The translations under genes were made by a program, and so were the position numbers. From positions 2,217,659 to 2,281,658 of the forward strand of contig NZ_WAHS01000001.1 of the NCBI RefSeq assembly GCF_015714715.1: a DNA stretch of 64,000 bases, read 5' to 3'. This stretch comes from Aestuariivirga litoralis. Lineage in GTDB: Bacteria; Pseudomonadota; Alphaproteobacteria; Rhizobiales; Aestuariivirgaceae. Under the pieces are notes generated by a model. The model saw only the letters and a program-made list of their open reading frames with translations, ran no database searches and was not told the origin of the DNA. Of the stretch, positions 1 through 9,181 are shown in pieces; within the stretch, counting starts at the first letter, position 1; every line of letters begins with the position of its first letter.

Positions 1-606
1 GCCCTGCGCATAGAGCTGGCGCACTTTGCCCTTCTCGTCATTAGGCAAGCCTGACGTCATCGGGCCGGCGGGCACGAAGACGGATGGCAGATGGCCGAAG
101 CTCAGCGCACCGATGATCAGCCCCGGCACGATCTTGTCGCAGACACCCAGATAAACAGCGGCATCGAACATCTGGTGCGACAGGCCCACGGCAGTGGCCA
201 TGGCGATAACGTCACGCGAGAACAGCGAAAGCTCCATCCCCGTCTCGCCCTGGGTCACGCCGTCGCACATGGCGGGAACGCCACCCGCCACTTGTGCCGT
301 GCCGCCCACATCACGCGCCGCCTGGCGGATCAGATCAGGGTAGCGCTCGAAAGGCTGGTGAGCGGAGAGCATGTCATTGAAGCTGGTGATGATCGCCAGA
401 TTGGGCCCGGTGCCGTTGCGCAGTTCTTCCTTGTCATGCATGCCGCAGGCGGCAAAGCCGTGCGCGAGATTGGCGCAACCCAGTGCCTTGCGCTTCGGTT
501 TGTTGTCATGGGCGCGGGCAATCTTGTCGAGATAGCGGTTGCGCGATTTCTCGCTGCGATTAACGATCGCTTCGGTCACATTGGCAATTGATCTGTGTAC
601 TGACAT
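1..606 (-). CDS. edd: 6-phosphogluconate dehydratase, partial (3' end outside window)
   Basis: This enzyme converts 6-phosphogluconate to 2-keto-3-deoxy-6-phosphogluconate in the Entner-Doudoroff pathway. Reading minus from the ATG at 604-606 gives an unbroken 202-residue N-terminal part of a protein normally about 600 residues long. It starts [18 protein letters not shown] and contains [30 protein letters not shown] and [20 protein letters not shown]; the last is a typical IlvD/Edd Fe-S cluster region. The frame runs off base 1. It lies 37 bases downstream of pgl on the same strand, so zwf-pgl-edd is probably one operon. IlvD is the main alternative, but the neighbours favour Edd. Confidence 0.93.
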   Translation of the reverse strand, partial: MSVHRSIANVTEAIVNRSEKSRNRYLDKIARAHDNKPKRKALGCANLAHGFAACGMHDKEELRNGTGPNLAIITSFNDMLSAHQPFERYPDLIRQAARDVGGTAQVAGGVPAMCDGVTQGETGMELSLFSRDVIAMATAVGLSHQMFDAAVYLGVCDKIVPGLIIGALSFGHLPSVFVPAGPMTSGLPNDEKGKVRQLYAQG

Positions 607-643
607 TTTATTCACCTGGGTGAGGATGCGGAGCGCACCTCAA

Positions 644-1300
644 TTAAGGGCACCAATAAATTTCAATCGGATGGCTGGAGCGCAGCACGGCGCGGATGGG
701 CATGTCTTTCACATCACCAGCGCCCAATGCCTTTTCCAGTGTGGCCTGTTTGTCTGCCCCCTGAACGTGAAGCTTGAGAAATTTCGCGGCCAGCAAACGC
801 GGCAGCGAGAATGTGATGCGCGGCTCCCCGGAGCCTGGCGCTGAAATCTCCACCAGATCGGGTGCCGATACAGACAAAGCCAGATCCAGCGTGTCACCAC
901 CGGGGAAGAACGAAGCCGTGTGGCCATCATTGCCCATGCCCAGGATCACCACATCAAATGCAGGGATGCTGGCGGCATCAGGGTTCTGATACAGAGGGAC
1001 GAAAGTGGCCGCTGCGGCGACATTCTGCATCAGCGAAGCCTTGACCAGCCGCGCATTGGAACGGTCGGAGGTTTCATCCACCTGCCGCTCATCCACCAGC
1101 GTGACAATAACCTTGGACCAATCCACTGCCGCATCCCGCGACAGCGTGTCGAAAAATTGCTTCGGTGTGGTGCCGCCGGAAACGGCCAGCACGGCGCGGC
1201 CGGTTTTCACGTTGGCGTCTTGAAGATGCTGCCCCACATCGGTGGCCAGGGCAGAAGCCAGCTTTGCCGGATTATCAAAATCATGGCGCGTGAGCGTCAT
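644..1300 (-). CDS. pgl: 6-phosphogluconolactonase
   Basis: This enzyme hydrolyses 6-phosphogluconolactone, the product of Zwf, to 6-phosphogluconate. The 218-residue length is normal for the DevB/NagB-like family. Family motifs are SGGTTPKQFFDTLS near the N-terminus, VTLVDERQV in the middle and GMGNDGHTASFFPGG in the sugar-phosphate site. Its ATG (1298-1300) overlaps the zwf stop as ATGA, indicating translational coupling, and edd follows 37 bases downstream. Nothing is unusual. Confidence 0.95.
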   Translation of the reverse strand: MTLTRHDFDNPAKLASALATDVGQHLQDANVKTGRAVLAVSGGTTPKQFFDTLSRDAAVDWSKVIVTLVDERQVDETSDRSNARLVKASLMQNVAAAATFVPLYQNPDAASIPAFDVVILGMGNDGHTASFFPGGDTLDLALSVSAPDLVEISAPGSGEPRITFSLPRLLAAKFLKLHVQGADKQATLEKALGAGDVKDMPIRAVLRSSHPIEIYWCP

Positions 1301-2778
1301 GCGCCGGGCGCCTCATACCAGGTGCGGCCGTCGCGCTCGATGAGCGAGATAGCAGGCGTGGGGCCCCAGCTGCCGGATTGATAGGGCTTGGGCAAGTCAG
1401 TCGATTCCTTCCAGGAATCCAGGATGGGATCGATGAATTTCCATGCGGCCGCCACTTCGTCGCGGCGCATGAACAGCGTCTGGTTGCCGCGTACCACATC
1501 CATCAGCAGGCGCTCATAGGCTTCCGGCTGGCGCGAAGTGAAGGCTTCGGCGAAATTCATGTCCAGCGGCACATGCTTCAGACGCAGGCCACCCGGGCCC
1601 GGCTCCTTGACCGAGAGCCAGAGCTTCACACCCTCATCGGGCTGCAGGCGAATGACGAGGCGGTTGGGCTGCATCGGCCCTGCCGTGCGCGAAAAAATAT
1701 CATGCGGCACCGGCTTGAATTCCACGGTGATTTCAGAGACGCGTTGCGCGAGGCGTTTGCCGGTGCGCAGATAGAAGGGCACATTGGCCCAGCGCCAGTT
1801 GCTGATCTCGGCCTTCACCGCCACAAAGGTTTCGGTTTTTGAATCCGGGTTGCCGAGTTCATCAAGATAGCTTTGCTGACTGCTGTGCCCATTGGTGCCG
1901 GCGCGGTATTGGCCACGCACCACATGGGTTTCCAACGTGGCTTGGGTAAGCGGCTTCAGCGATTTCAGCACTTTCAGTTTTTCATCGCGTACCGGATCTG
2001 CCTCCATTGAAGAAGGCGGCTCCATCGCCACGAGGCAGAGCAATTGCAGGATATGGTTCTGCACCATGTCGCGCAGCGCACCTGATGTATCGTAGTATCC
2101 GGCGCGGCCTTCCACGCCCAGCGTTTCGGCCACGGTGATCTGCACATGGTCGATGTGGCTGTTGTTCCACAAGGGCTCGAACAGCGCATTGGCAAAACGC
2201 AGCGCCATCAGGTTCTGCACGGTTTCTTTGCCGAGGTAGTGATCGATACGATAGATCGACGGTTCCGGGAACACCGCGCCAATGGCGTCGTTCAACGCTT
2301 CCGCACCTGCACCATTCTTGCCCAGCGGCTTTTCCACCACCACGCGCGATTGCGCCGTGACAAGCTTGTGCTGGCCCAGGCGTTCGCAAATCGGGCCGAA
2401 CAGATCAGGCCCCACAGCGAGATAGAACACGCGCACGCGCTCTTCATGGCCGGCCAGCGTCTTTTCGAGTTTCAGCCAGCCCTCATCCTTGGTGCCTTCG
2501 GCGGCAACATAAGAGAGCCGGTCGAGAAAGCGCTTCACGTTTTCCGGGGTGCGCAATTCCTTCTCGACGAATTTTTCCAGCGCGGCCAAGGCAAAGGTGC
2601 GGAAGGCATCGTCGCTCATCTCGCGGCGCGAGGTGCCGATGATGCGCGAATCCGCCGGCAGCTGGCCCTGCTCGTCACGGTGGAACAGAGCCGGGATCAG
2701 CTTTCTCTGCGACAGGTCGCCAGTGGCGCCAAAGACAACCAGATCAAAAGCATCGACGGGAATTATGCGGGCAATCAC
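1297..2778 (-). CDS. zwf: Glucose-6-phosphate 1-dehydrogenase
   Basis: This enzyme oxidises glucose-6-phosphate with NAD(P)+ at the entry to the Entner-Doudoroff and oxidative pentose phosphate routes. The protein has 493 residues, a usual length. The dinucleotide motif GATGDLSQRK is at residues 17-26, and the catalytic RIDHYLGKE motif begins at residue 177 and contains the active-site His. Pgl and Edd follow in order. A sugar kinase is transcribed divergently, and the 159-base gap between them holds a strong inverted repeat that could control one or both directions. Confidence 0.97.
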   Translation of the reverse strand: MIARIIPVDAFDLVVFGATGDLSQRKLIPALFHRDEQGQLPADSRIIGTSRREMSDDAFRTFALAALEKFVEKELRTPENVKRFLDRLSYVAAEGTKDEGWLKLEKTLAGHEERVRVFYLAVGPDLFGPICERLGQHKLVTAQSRVVVEKPLGKNGAGAEALNDAIGAVFPEPSIYRIDHYLGKETVQNLMALRFANALFEPLWNNSHIDHVQITVAETLGVEGRAGYYDTSGALRDMVQNHILQLLCLVAMEPPSSMEADPVRDEKLKVLKSLKPLTQATLETHVVRGQYRAGTNGHSSQQSYLDELGNPDSKTETFVAVKAEISNWRWANVPFYLRTGKRLAQRVSEITVEFKPVPHDIFSRTAGPMQPNRLVIRLQPDEGVKLWLSVKEPGPGGLRLKHVPLDMNFAEAFTSRQPEAYERLLMDVVRGNQTLFMRRDEVAAAWKFIDPILDSWKESTDLPKPYQSGSWGPTPAISLIERDGRTWYEAPGA

Positions 2779-2872
2779 ATTGCGCTCCGTGAAAAAGAGG
2801 GGCTCTTTTGGAAAAAAGAGGTACGCTCATCAAAATTCAATTGTCGGACGAATACACCGGTATTATGACCGT

Positions 2873-2903
2873 TGCAATAAATCACGTGAGGCGATTTATT
2901 GCA
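2873..2903. promoter_or_regulatory. Perfect 11-bp inverted repeat in the zwf / sugar-kinase divergent region
   Basis: TGCAATAAATC (2873-2883) is repeated in inverse as GATTTATTGCA (2893-2903) with a 9-base spacer, so half-site centres are 20 bp apart, about two helical turns. It lies about 95 bases upstream of zwf and 35 bases upstream of the kinase start. Geometry and place suit a dimeric repressor such as a LacI or RpiR-type regulator, but the regulator is unknown. A hairpin in the kinase leader mRNA is the alternative. Confidence 0.55.
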
Positions 2904-2937
2904 GGTGCCTCATGCGTTTGGCTGGGGGGAGAATATC

Positions 2938-3861
2938 ATGATTCTGTGTTGCGGCGAGGCGCTGGTCGATTTGGTGCAGCGTGATGAAGAAGGCGGCAAT
3001 GTCTTCCGCGCCTATAATGGCGGCGGCATCTATAACACCGCGATCGCCTTGGGTCGGCTGGGCGAGCAAGTGGGCCTGTTCGGCGGCATGAGCAAGGACG
3101 TATTCGGGGAATCCCTGCGCGCCCAACTGCGTGCCGCGCATGTGAGCGAAAAATTCCTGCGCATCAAGGACCGGCATACAACCTTGGCCATCGTGAAAGT
3201 GAATGCCGAAGGCAACGCCCACTACTTCTTCATCGATGATGCCTCCGCCGGGCGCTGGATCGAAAAGAAAGACATGCCGAAGCTCGCCTCCACCATCAAG
3301 GCACTGATGGTAGGTGGCATTCACATGGCGTCAGAACCTGCTGGCTCTACATACGAGGCCTTCGCGAAAAAGGCCGCGAAGAACCACGTGATCGCGATGG
3401 ATCCCAATGTGCGCCCACCGCATATCAAGGACCGCAAGAAGTTTCTGGCGCGCCTGAGCCGGATGATCGCAATCTCCGACATTCTCAAAATCTCTGATGA
3501 CGACGTCAAATGGGTGACCGGCTCCAGCGATCTCACCAAGGCGGCAAAGAGCTTCCTGAAGAAGGGCGCCAAGATCGTCGCCATTACCCGCGGTGGAGCA
3601 GGCTGCCATCTGTTCACCACGCGCTTTAGCTTTGATGCCGCCGCTCCTGCTGTGAAAGTGGCTGATACCGTGGGTGCGGGTGATACATTCAATGCCGGCC
3701 TGTTGCATGCGCTGAACACGCAAGGCTTGTTTGCCAAGAAGGCCATCGCCGAGATCAGCGAAGAACAGCTTAAGACAGCCGCTAACTACGCCATGCGCGC
3801 CGCTGCTGTCACCGTTTCCCGCCCCGGCGCTGACCCGCCTTGGGCGCATGAGATGCAATGA
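2938..3861 (+). CDS. PfkB-family carbohydrate kinase, probably fructokinase
   Basis: This is a PfkB/ribokinase-family sugar kinase using ATP to phosphorylate a sugar, most likely fructose. The ATG at 2938 follows a GGGGGA ribosome site with 7-base spacing and gives 307 residues. A longer in-frame start at 2899 would cut into the inverted repeat and adds no recognisable sequence. The N-terminus ILCCGEALVDL matches the family start; DTVGAGDTFNAG near residue 245 is PfkB signature 2 with the catalytic Asp. It diverges from zwf, so its product could reach the Entner-Doudoroff route through Pgi. The stop overlaps the hrpB start. The substrate is inferred from context only. Confidence 0.85.
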   Translation: MILCCGEALVDLVQRDEEGGNVFRAYNGGGIYNTAIALGRLGEQVGLFGGMSKDVFGESLRAQLRAAHVSEKFLRIKDRHTTLAIVKVNAEGNAHYFFIDDASAGRWIEKKDMPKLASTIKALMVGGIHMASEPAGSTYEAFAKKAAKNHVIAMDPNVRPPHIKDRKKFLARLSRMIAISDILKISDDDVKWVTGSSDLTKAAKSFLKKGAKIVAITRGGAGCHLFTTRFSFDAAAPAVKVADTVGAGDTFNAGLLHALNTQGLFAKKAIAEISEEQLKTAANYAMRAAAVTVSRPGADPPWAHEMQ

Positions 3862-6299
3862 ACTTTCCGGTTGATGACATCATCCCGGATTTGAAGGCCG
3901 CGCTGAACTCGCGGCCTTCAGCCATTCTGGTCGCTGAACCCGGCGCGGGCAAGACCACGCGGGTGCCATTGGCACTGATGGATGAGCCATGGGTGCAGGG
4001 CCGCAGGATCGTGATGCTGGAGCCACGCCGTCTCGCCGCGCGCGCTGCCGCCACGCGGATGGCTCAAACATTGGGCGAGGAAGTTGGCGGGCGCGTGGGC
4101 TATTCCGTGCGCATGGAGCGCAAAGTCTCCAAGGCCACGCAAATCGAAGTGGTCACCGAAGGCCTGCTCACGCGGCGCCTGCAGGCCGATGCGGAACTGT
4201 CAAATACGGCACTGGTGATTTTCGATGAATTCCATGAGCGCAGCCTGGATGGTGATCTGGCGCTGGCGCTCTGCCTTGATGTGCAGCGCAGCCTGCGGCC
4301 TGATCTGAAAATCCTCGTCATGTCGGCCACGCTCGATGTTGAAACCTTGCGGGTTCAGCTCGGTGATGCGCCAGAGATCAATGCTAAGGGCCGGATGTTC
4401 CCGGTGGAGACACGCTATCTCGACAAGGCCACGCGGCAGACGATTGTGGCTGACGCGACAAAAGCCACTTTGCGCGCCGCGCGCGATGCGAAGGGTTCGA
4501 TCCTACTGTTCCTGCCCGGCGAAGGTGAAATCCGCCGCGTGGCCACTGAGTTGGAAAAGGCTGTGCTGCCCAACACCCACATCCGTCCACTCTATGGCGC
4601 CATGCCGCTCGCCGATCAGGATGCCGCGATCAAACCCTCGCCCTCCGGCACGCGCAAGATCGTGCTCGCCACTACCATTGCTGAAACCTCACTCACCATT
4701 GATGGCATCGAAGCCGTGGTCGATACGGGCCTGAAACGCTCACCACGTTTTGATCCTGCATCGGGCATGACCGGGCTGGAAACCATTCGCGTCAGCCAGG
4801 CCTCCGCCGAACAGCGCAAGGGCCGCGCCGGCCGCCTTGGCCCCGGCATCTGTTACCGGCTGTGGCCGGAAGAAGAAATGCGCGCGCTGAAGGAGCACGA
4901 CGATCCGGAAATCCGCATTGCCGACCTCTCCGGGCTGGTGCTCGAACTCGCCGCCTGGGGCGTCTCCGCACGTGATGGTCTGCCCTGGATCGAGCTGCCG
5001 CCTGCCGGTGCCTTTGCACAGGCACAAGAATTGTTGCGTGAACTGGCGGCGCTGGATCACGACAACCGCATCACTGCGCATGGCAAGGACATGGCGCGCC
5101 TGCCGCTGCATCCACGCCTTAGCCATATGGTGATCGCCGGGAAAAAGCTGGGCGCAGGCGCCAAGGCTGCGGAAATGGCAGCGCTGCTGTCCGAACGCGA
5201 TGGACTGCCGCGTGATGCGCCGCTGGATGCCGAGCAACGGCTGCTGTTCGTGCGCGGGCCCGCGCGCGATCGGATGCGCCAGAGCATGAAGCAGATCATG
5301 TCGCTGGCCTCGTTGAATGATGACAAAGCTGATGTGGGAGCAGGCGTGCTGCTGGCATTGGCCTATCCTGACCGCATCGCCCAGCGCCGTGGCGGACATG
5401 GACGTTTCCGCATGGCATCAGGTGCGGGCGCGCAAGTGGCCGATCATGATGCGCTGGCCAAGAAGGATTTCATCGCCATTGCGCTGCTGGATGGCGGCGG
5501 CGCAGATGCGCGCGTGCAAATGGCCTGCGAGATTAGCGAGGCCGAGATCGAGAAACATTTCGGCGATCTGATCGAGACCAAGGCCAATGTGTTCTGGGAT
5601 ACGAAAGCCAATGCCGTTTCCGCCGCGCAAGTGAAGAAGCTGGGCGCGCTCGTGCTGCAGGAAAAGCCGATCAGTGACGTGCCGCCAGAACAGATCGCGA
5701 GTGCCATGCTGCAAGGCATTGCCCAGATGGGCCCCAATGCTTTGCCGTGGAGCGATGCGGCGCAGATGTTCCGTGCACGGATCAATTTTTTGAAACGGAT
5801 GATGCCGGAAGCGGGCTTTCCGGATTTTTCGGATGAGGCTTTGAAAGCCAGTCTCGAAGAATGGTTGCTGCCCTATCTCAGCGGCATGAGCCGCAAAAGC
5901 CATCTGGAGCGGCTGGACATGCTGGCAATCCTGCGCAGCATGGTGCCGCATGAATTACTGTTGCGCGTCGAGAAGCTCGCCCCCACGCGCATGGAAGTGC
6001 CAGGCGGCGGGCATTACCAGATTGATTATACGGTTGAAGGTGATCCCACACTGCGCGTGCGTCTGCAGGAAATGTTCGGCATGCAATCAGCGCCACAAAT
6101 TGCCGATGGGCGCGCAAAATTGAAAATCGAATTGCTCTCACCCGCCGGGCGTCCCGTCGCTGTCACGCAATCGTTGGAGACCTTCTGGGTCAATGCCTAT
6201 GCCGATGTGAGGAAGGATTTGCGCGGGCGATACCCGAAGCATTTCTGGCCTGAAGATCCACTCACGGCACAAGCAGTTGCGCCGCGCAGGCTGAGATAA
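3858..6299 (+). CDS. hrpB: ATP-dependent helicase HrpB
   Basis: A DEAH-type helicase of the bacterial HrpB family, 813 residues, normal length. Walker A GAGKTT is at residues 29-34, the DEFHERS box near residue 120, VMSATLD shortly after, and the arginine-finger motif QRKGRAGRLG near residue 320. The C-terminal half is the family-specific HrpB region. Its ATG overlaps the sugar-kinase stop by four bases (ATGA), an odd functional pairing. A strong bidirectional terminator follows. The cellular role of HrpB is poorly defined in general. Confidence 0.95.
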   Translation: MNFPVDDIIPDLKAALNSRPSAILVAEPGAGKTTRVPLALMDEPWVQGRRIVMLEPRRLAARAAATRMAQTLGEEVGGRVGYSVRMERKVSKATQIEVVTEGLLTRRLQADAELSNTALVIFDEFHERSLDGDLALALCLDVQRSLRPDLKILVMSATLDVETLRVQLGDAPEINAKGRMFPVETRYLDKATRQTIVADATKATLRAARDAKGSILLFLPGEGEIRRVATELEKAVLPNTHIRPLYGAMPLADQDAAIKPSPSGTRKIVLATTIAETSLTIDGIEAVVDTGLKRSPRFDPASGMTGLETIRVSQASAEQRKGRAGRLGPGICYRLWPEEEMRALKEHDDPEIRIADLSGLVLELAAWGVSARDGLPWIELPPAGAFAQAQELLRELAALDHDNRITAHGKDMARLPLHPRLSHMVIAGKKLGAGAKAAEMAALLSERDGLPRDAPLDAEQRLLFVRGPARDRMRQSMKQIMSLASLNDDKADVGAGVLLALAYPDRIAQRRGGHGRFRMASGAGAQVADHDALAKKDFIAIALLDGGGADARVQMACEISEAEIEKHFGDLIETKANVFWDTKANAVSAAQVKKLGALVLQEKPISDVPPEQIASAMLQGIAQMGPNALPWSDAAQMFRARINFLKRMMPEAGFPDFSDEALKASLEEWLLPYLSGMSRKSHLERLDMLAILRSMVPHELLLRVEKLAPTRMEVPGGGHYQIDYTVEGDPTLRVRLQEMFGMQSAPQIADGRAKLKIELLSPAGRPVAVTQSLETFWVNAYADVRKDLRGRYPKHFWPEDPLTAQAVAPRRLR

Positions 6300-6328
6300 A
6301 AAAGAGGCGGGAAAATCCCGCCTCTTTT
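6300..6328. terminator. Bidirectional rho-independent terminator
   Basis: AAAAGAGGCGGGA (6300-6312) and TCCCGCCTCTTTT (6316-6328) form a perfect 13-bp stem with a 3-base loop, with A and T runs at the two ends. It sits between the convergent ends of hrpB and the small secreted protein gene and can serve both. Confidence 0.9.
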
Positions 6329-6338
6329 CAGAACATGC

Positions 6339-6587
6339 TTACCAGCACTTCTTGACCCACACGCGGTGATGATGCTTCCACACCTTCACCATGCGGCAAT
6401 GGTCCATATGCATGCGATTGCGATACATGCGGTTGTTGTTGTTCATGCGGTTGCCATTGGTGCCAACACCAACATGCACGCCGTTATTGCCCACACCGAC
6501 ATTGAGTTGGGCGGCACTGGCCTGCGTTGAAACAAGGCCAAGGCCCAGCACGCCCGCAGTGACTGCGGCGATCAAAAACTTATTCAT
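6339..6587 (-). CDS. Small secreted protein rich in Asn, His and Met
   Basis: I do not recognise the family. The 82-residue product starts with a clear signal peptide (MNKFLIAAVTAGVLGLGL, cleavage probably after ASA near residue 25). The mature part has a short tandem repeat, VGVGNNG and VGVGTNG, then an Asn/Arg/Met stretch, then HMDHC, KHHHR and a terminal KKCW with a second Cys. The His, Met and Cys content could bind metal, but that is speculation. A GGAGGAT ribosome site precedes the ATG, and the gene ends in the shared terminator, so it looks like a genuine single-gene unit. Confidence 0.75.
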   Translation of the reverse strand: MNKFLIAAVTAGVLGLGLVSTQASAAQLNVGVGNNGVHVGVGTNGNRMNNNNRMYRNRMHMDHCRMVKVWKHHHRVWVKKCW

Positions 6588-6850
6588 ATTATCCTCCAGG
6601 ATGGTGACCCGCGGGACCGCGGATCATTGCGGCGATTAGTTTGCCTGCACCTCAACAATCGCGGCGCTGTTAAGTTCCCCGTGCCGAATGACAAAATACT
6701 GATCGATATTTATTCCTATCGGATTACAGGCCTGTCCGCACCGTAACCTGAAAGGAGGGATGGATTGCGGCGCATCATGCCGGGCTTTGGCCTTTGTCTT
6801 CCACTTCCGCGCTCATCACGCGGCGAAGAAGGGTGGAGCCGTGTCTTCGC

Positions 6851-8218
6851 TCAGCATTCCACCACATTGACGGCAAGGCCGCCTTGCGAGGTTTCCTTGT
6901 AGCGGTCGCTCATGTCCACGCCGGTCTGGCGCATGGTTTCCACACAGCTGTCCAGCGGCACGATATGCGTGCCATCGCCACGCAAAGCCAACGAGGCCGC
7001 AGCCACCGCCTTCACAGCGCCGAAGGCGTTGCGCTCGATGCAGGGCACTTGCACCAGGCCGCCGACCGGATCGCAGGTCATGCCGAGATGATGTTCCAGT
7101 GCAATCTCAGCCGCGTTTTCGATCTGCGCATTGGTGCCGCCGAGTGCCGCACAGAGTCCCGCCGCTGCCATGGCCGATGCCGAACCTACTTCGCCCTGGC
7201 AGCCGACTTCGGCACCGGAGATCGAAGCATTGTGCTTGATGATACCGCCAATCGCTGCCGCGGTGAGCAGGAATGTGTGGATGCCTTGCCTGTCGGCACC
7301 GGCGCAATGATCGAGATAATAGCGGATCACCGCAGGCACCACGCCGGCCGCACCATTGGTGGGGGCGGTGACGATCTTGCCGCCGGCAGCATTCTCCTCA
7401 TTCACCGCCATGGCGTAGACCGAAAGATAATCCATCACCTGATGCGGCTGCACGGCGTTAGAGCCCTGCTCGGCTTTCAGTTTTTCAAACACATCCGCCG
7501 CGCGGCGTTTCACTTTCAAGCCGCCGGGCAATTGCCCCTGCAGCTTGAGGCCACGATTGATGCAGGCCTGCATCACACCCCACACCTTGTCGAGCGTGGC
7601 ATCCAGTGCGGCATCACTGCCGTTGGTGGTTTCATTCACCCGCTTCATCGCGGCAATCGAAAGACCGGAAGCCTCGCCCATTTCAAGCATCGCAGCCGCA
7701 TTGGCGAAGGGGTAGCGCACGGCCATGGTGGCGGGCTTGTCCTTCAGCGATTCAAGGCGTTCCTTCTCGGTTTGCACAAAGCCGCCGCCGATGGAGAAAT
7801 AAGTTTCCTGCGTAACGATCTCGCCCTGCCCATCCCACAGCCGCATGATCATGCCATTGGCATGGGCTTTCAGCGCCGGGCCGAAATCGAAGATCACGTC
7901 CTTGGCCGCATCAAAGGGAATGCTGCGCGTGCCCAGATTGATGCTGGTCGCACCGGCGATGATCTTTTCCACATCATCCGGATTCAAAGTATCCGGTGTC
8001 TGGCCAGCGAGACCCAGCACCACCGCCTTGTCGGAGCTGTGGCCCTTGCCGGTGAAAGCCAACGAACCATAGAGCGTAGTGGTCAACCTTGTGGCATGGG
8101 CCTGTTCATCAGCGCTCAAGCCCTGCACGAAGCGGCGCGCCGCCACCATCGGCCCCATCGTGTGGGACGAGGACGGGCCAATGCCGATTTTGAAGATTTC
8201 GAAGACGGAAAGGAACAT
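6851..8218 (-). CDS. sdaA: L-serine ammonia-lyase (L-serine dehydratase), iron-sulfur type
   Basis: This enzyme deaminates L-serine to pyruvate and ammonia using a [4Fe-4S] cluster. It is the single-chain form of 455 residues with both the N-terminal beta domain ([16 protein letters not shown] near residue 10) and the C-terminal alpha domain. Candidate cluster cysteines lie in [26 protein letters not shown] and near the C-terminus (SCVETM). The gene is monocistronic, with an EamA transporter divergent. The 263 bases between it and the small secreted gene hold that gene's promoter region and nothing else I can identify. Confidence 0.95.
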   Translation of the reverse strand: MFLSVFEIFKIGIGPSSSHTMGPMVAARRFVQGLSADEQAHATRLTTTLYGSLAFTGKGHSSDKAVVLGLAGQTPDTLNPDDVEKIIAGATSINLGTRSIPFDAAKDVIFDFGPALKAHANGMIMRLWDGQGEIVTQETYFSIGGGFVQTEKERLESLKDKPATMAVRYPFANAAAMLEMGEASGLSIAAMKRVNETTNGSDAALDATLDKVWGVMQACINRGLKLQGQLPGGLKVKRRAADVFEKLKAEQGSNAVQPHQVMDYLSVYAMAVNEENAAGGKIVTAPTNGAAGVVPAVIRYYLDHCAGADRQGIHTFLLTAAAIGGIIKHNASISGAEVGCQGEVGSASAMAAAGLCAALGGTNAQIENAAEIALEHHLGMTCDPVGGLVQVPCIERNAFGAVKAVAAASLALRGDGTHIVPLDSCVETMRQTGVDMSDRYKETSQGGLAVNVVEC

Positions 8219-8320
8219 CGCCCAAGCATAGATAGCACAAAGCGCTGGACTTGTCGTTTCCGGCCCGGTGGAGAGCTGAATCCGTCACCTTTCGCCTTTG
8301 CGCCTGCTAAACAGCCAGGC

Positions 8321-9178
8321 ATGGCTTTGTTACTCGGACTTTTCGCTGCCCTGTGCTGGGGCGTGCATGATCTTGCGGTGCGCTTCCTGGCGCCGCGCAT
8401 GGGCGGGTTCCGCCTGGGGCTGCGCACCGAGTTGGGCGGCTTCATAATTCTGTTGCCTTTGGTTCTGGCCGTGCGCAATGGCACCATGCATGACTGGCTT
8501 TTGGTCGCGGTATTGGGCGTGGTTTATGGCCTTGCGATTGCCGGCCTATTCAAATCGTTTGCGATGGCGCCACTGTCAGTCGTCGGGCCGTTTTCTTCGG
8601 GCTATCCTGCTCTGGTGGTGATCTGGGGCATGTTCTTCGGCCTGTCGCCCAGCCTGCTGCAATATTTCGGCATGGCCACCATCCTGATCGGGTCTGCCGT
8701 TGTGGCGCGCTACAGCCACGATGGCAGCGGCATTCACACCGTGATCAAAGGCCATGTCTGGGAACTGGCCTTCTGGATCGTGCTCTCTGATATCTGTTTT
8801 GCGATTGCCATTGTGCTGGGGCAGAAACTGGCGCTCACCTTTGGCGACGCCACCACCGCCGGCCTGCTGCGCGTGCCGGCGATGTTAATCCTCGGCAGCT
8901 TTGCGTTGCGCGAGCCAGCATCAACCATCAAGATGACATGGAAAATCGCTCTGGCCTGTGTGATCTTGGGTGGCCTCGACGTTGCGGCCCTCACCGGCGT
9001 CAACGCCATGGGCACGTTGCCCTACAAGGAATTCGGCGCCATGGGCATTGCCGCCTACGGCGCCATTGCAGCGCTGCTGGGGATGATCTGGCTCAAGGAA
9101 AAAGTATCCCTCGGCCAATGGGCCGGCATTGCGCTCACTATCGCTGGTGTTGCCGCTCTAGGTGTACAGTTCGAATAG
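8321..9178 (+). CDS. EamA/DMT-family membrane transporter
   Basis: A drug/metabolite-superfamily inner-membrane carrier of 285 residues with about ten hydrophobic segments in two EamA-type halves; substrate unknown. The ATG at 8321 (MALLLGLFAALCWGVHDL) starts directly in the first membrane helix. The frame is open far upstream through the antisense of sdaA, but that part has no membrane character and is rejected as coding. The second half ends AGIALTIAGVAALGV, typical of the last EamA helix. It is convergent with polA, with 3 bases between them. Confidence 0.85.
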   Translation: MALLLGLFAALCWGVHDLAVRFLAPRMGGFRLGLRTELGGFIILLPLVLAVRNGTMHDWLLVAVLGVVYGLAIAGLFKSFAMAPLSVVGPFSSGYPALVVIWGMFFGLSPSLLQYFGMATILIGSAVVARYSHDGSGIHTVIKGHVWELAFWIVLSDICFAIAIVLGQKLALTFGDATTAGLLRVPAMLILGSFALREPASTIKMTWKIALACVILGGLDVAALTGVNAMGTLPYKEFGAMGIAAYGAIAALLGMIWLKEKVSLGQWAGIALTIAGVAALGVQFE

Positions 9179-9181
9179 GCT

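Noticed and set aside
6794..8320. Very long plus-strand open frame reading into the EamA gene
   Set aside because: The part before 8321 is the antisense of sdaA, His/Arg-rich without domain similarity; the membrane protein starts at 8321.
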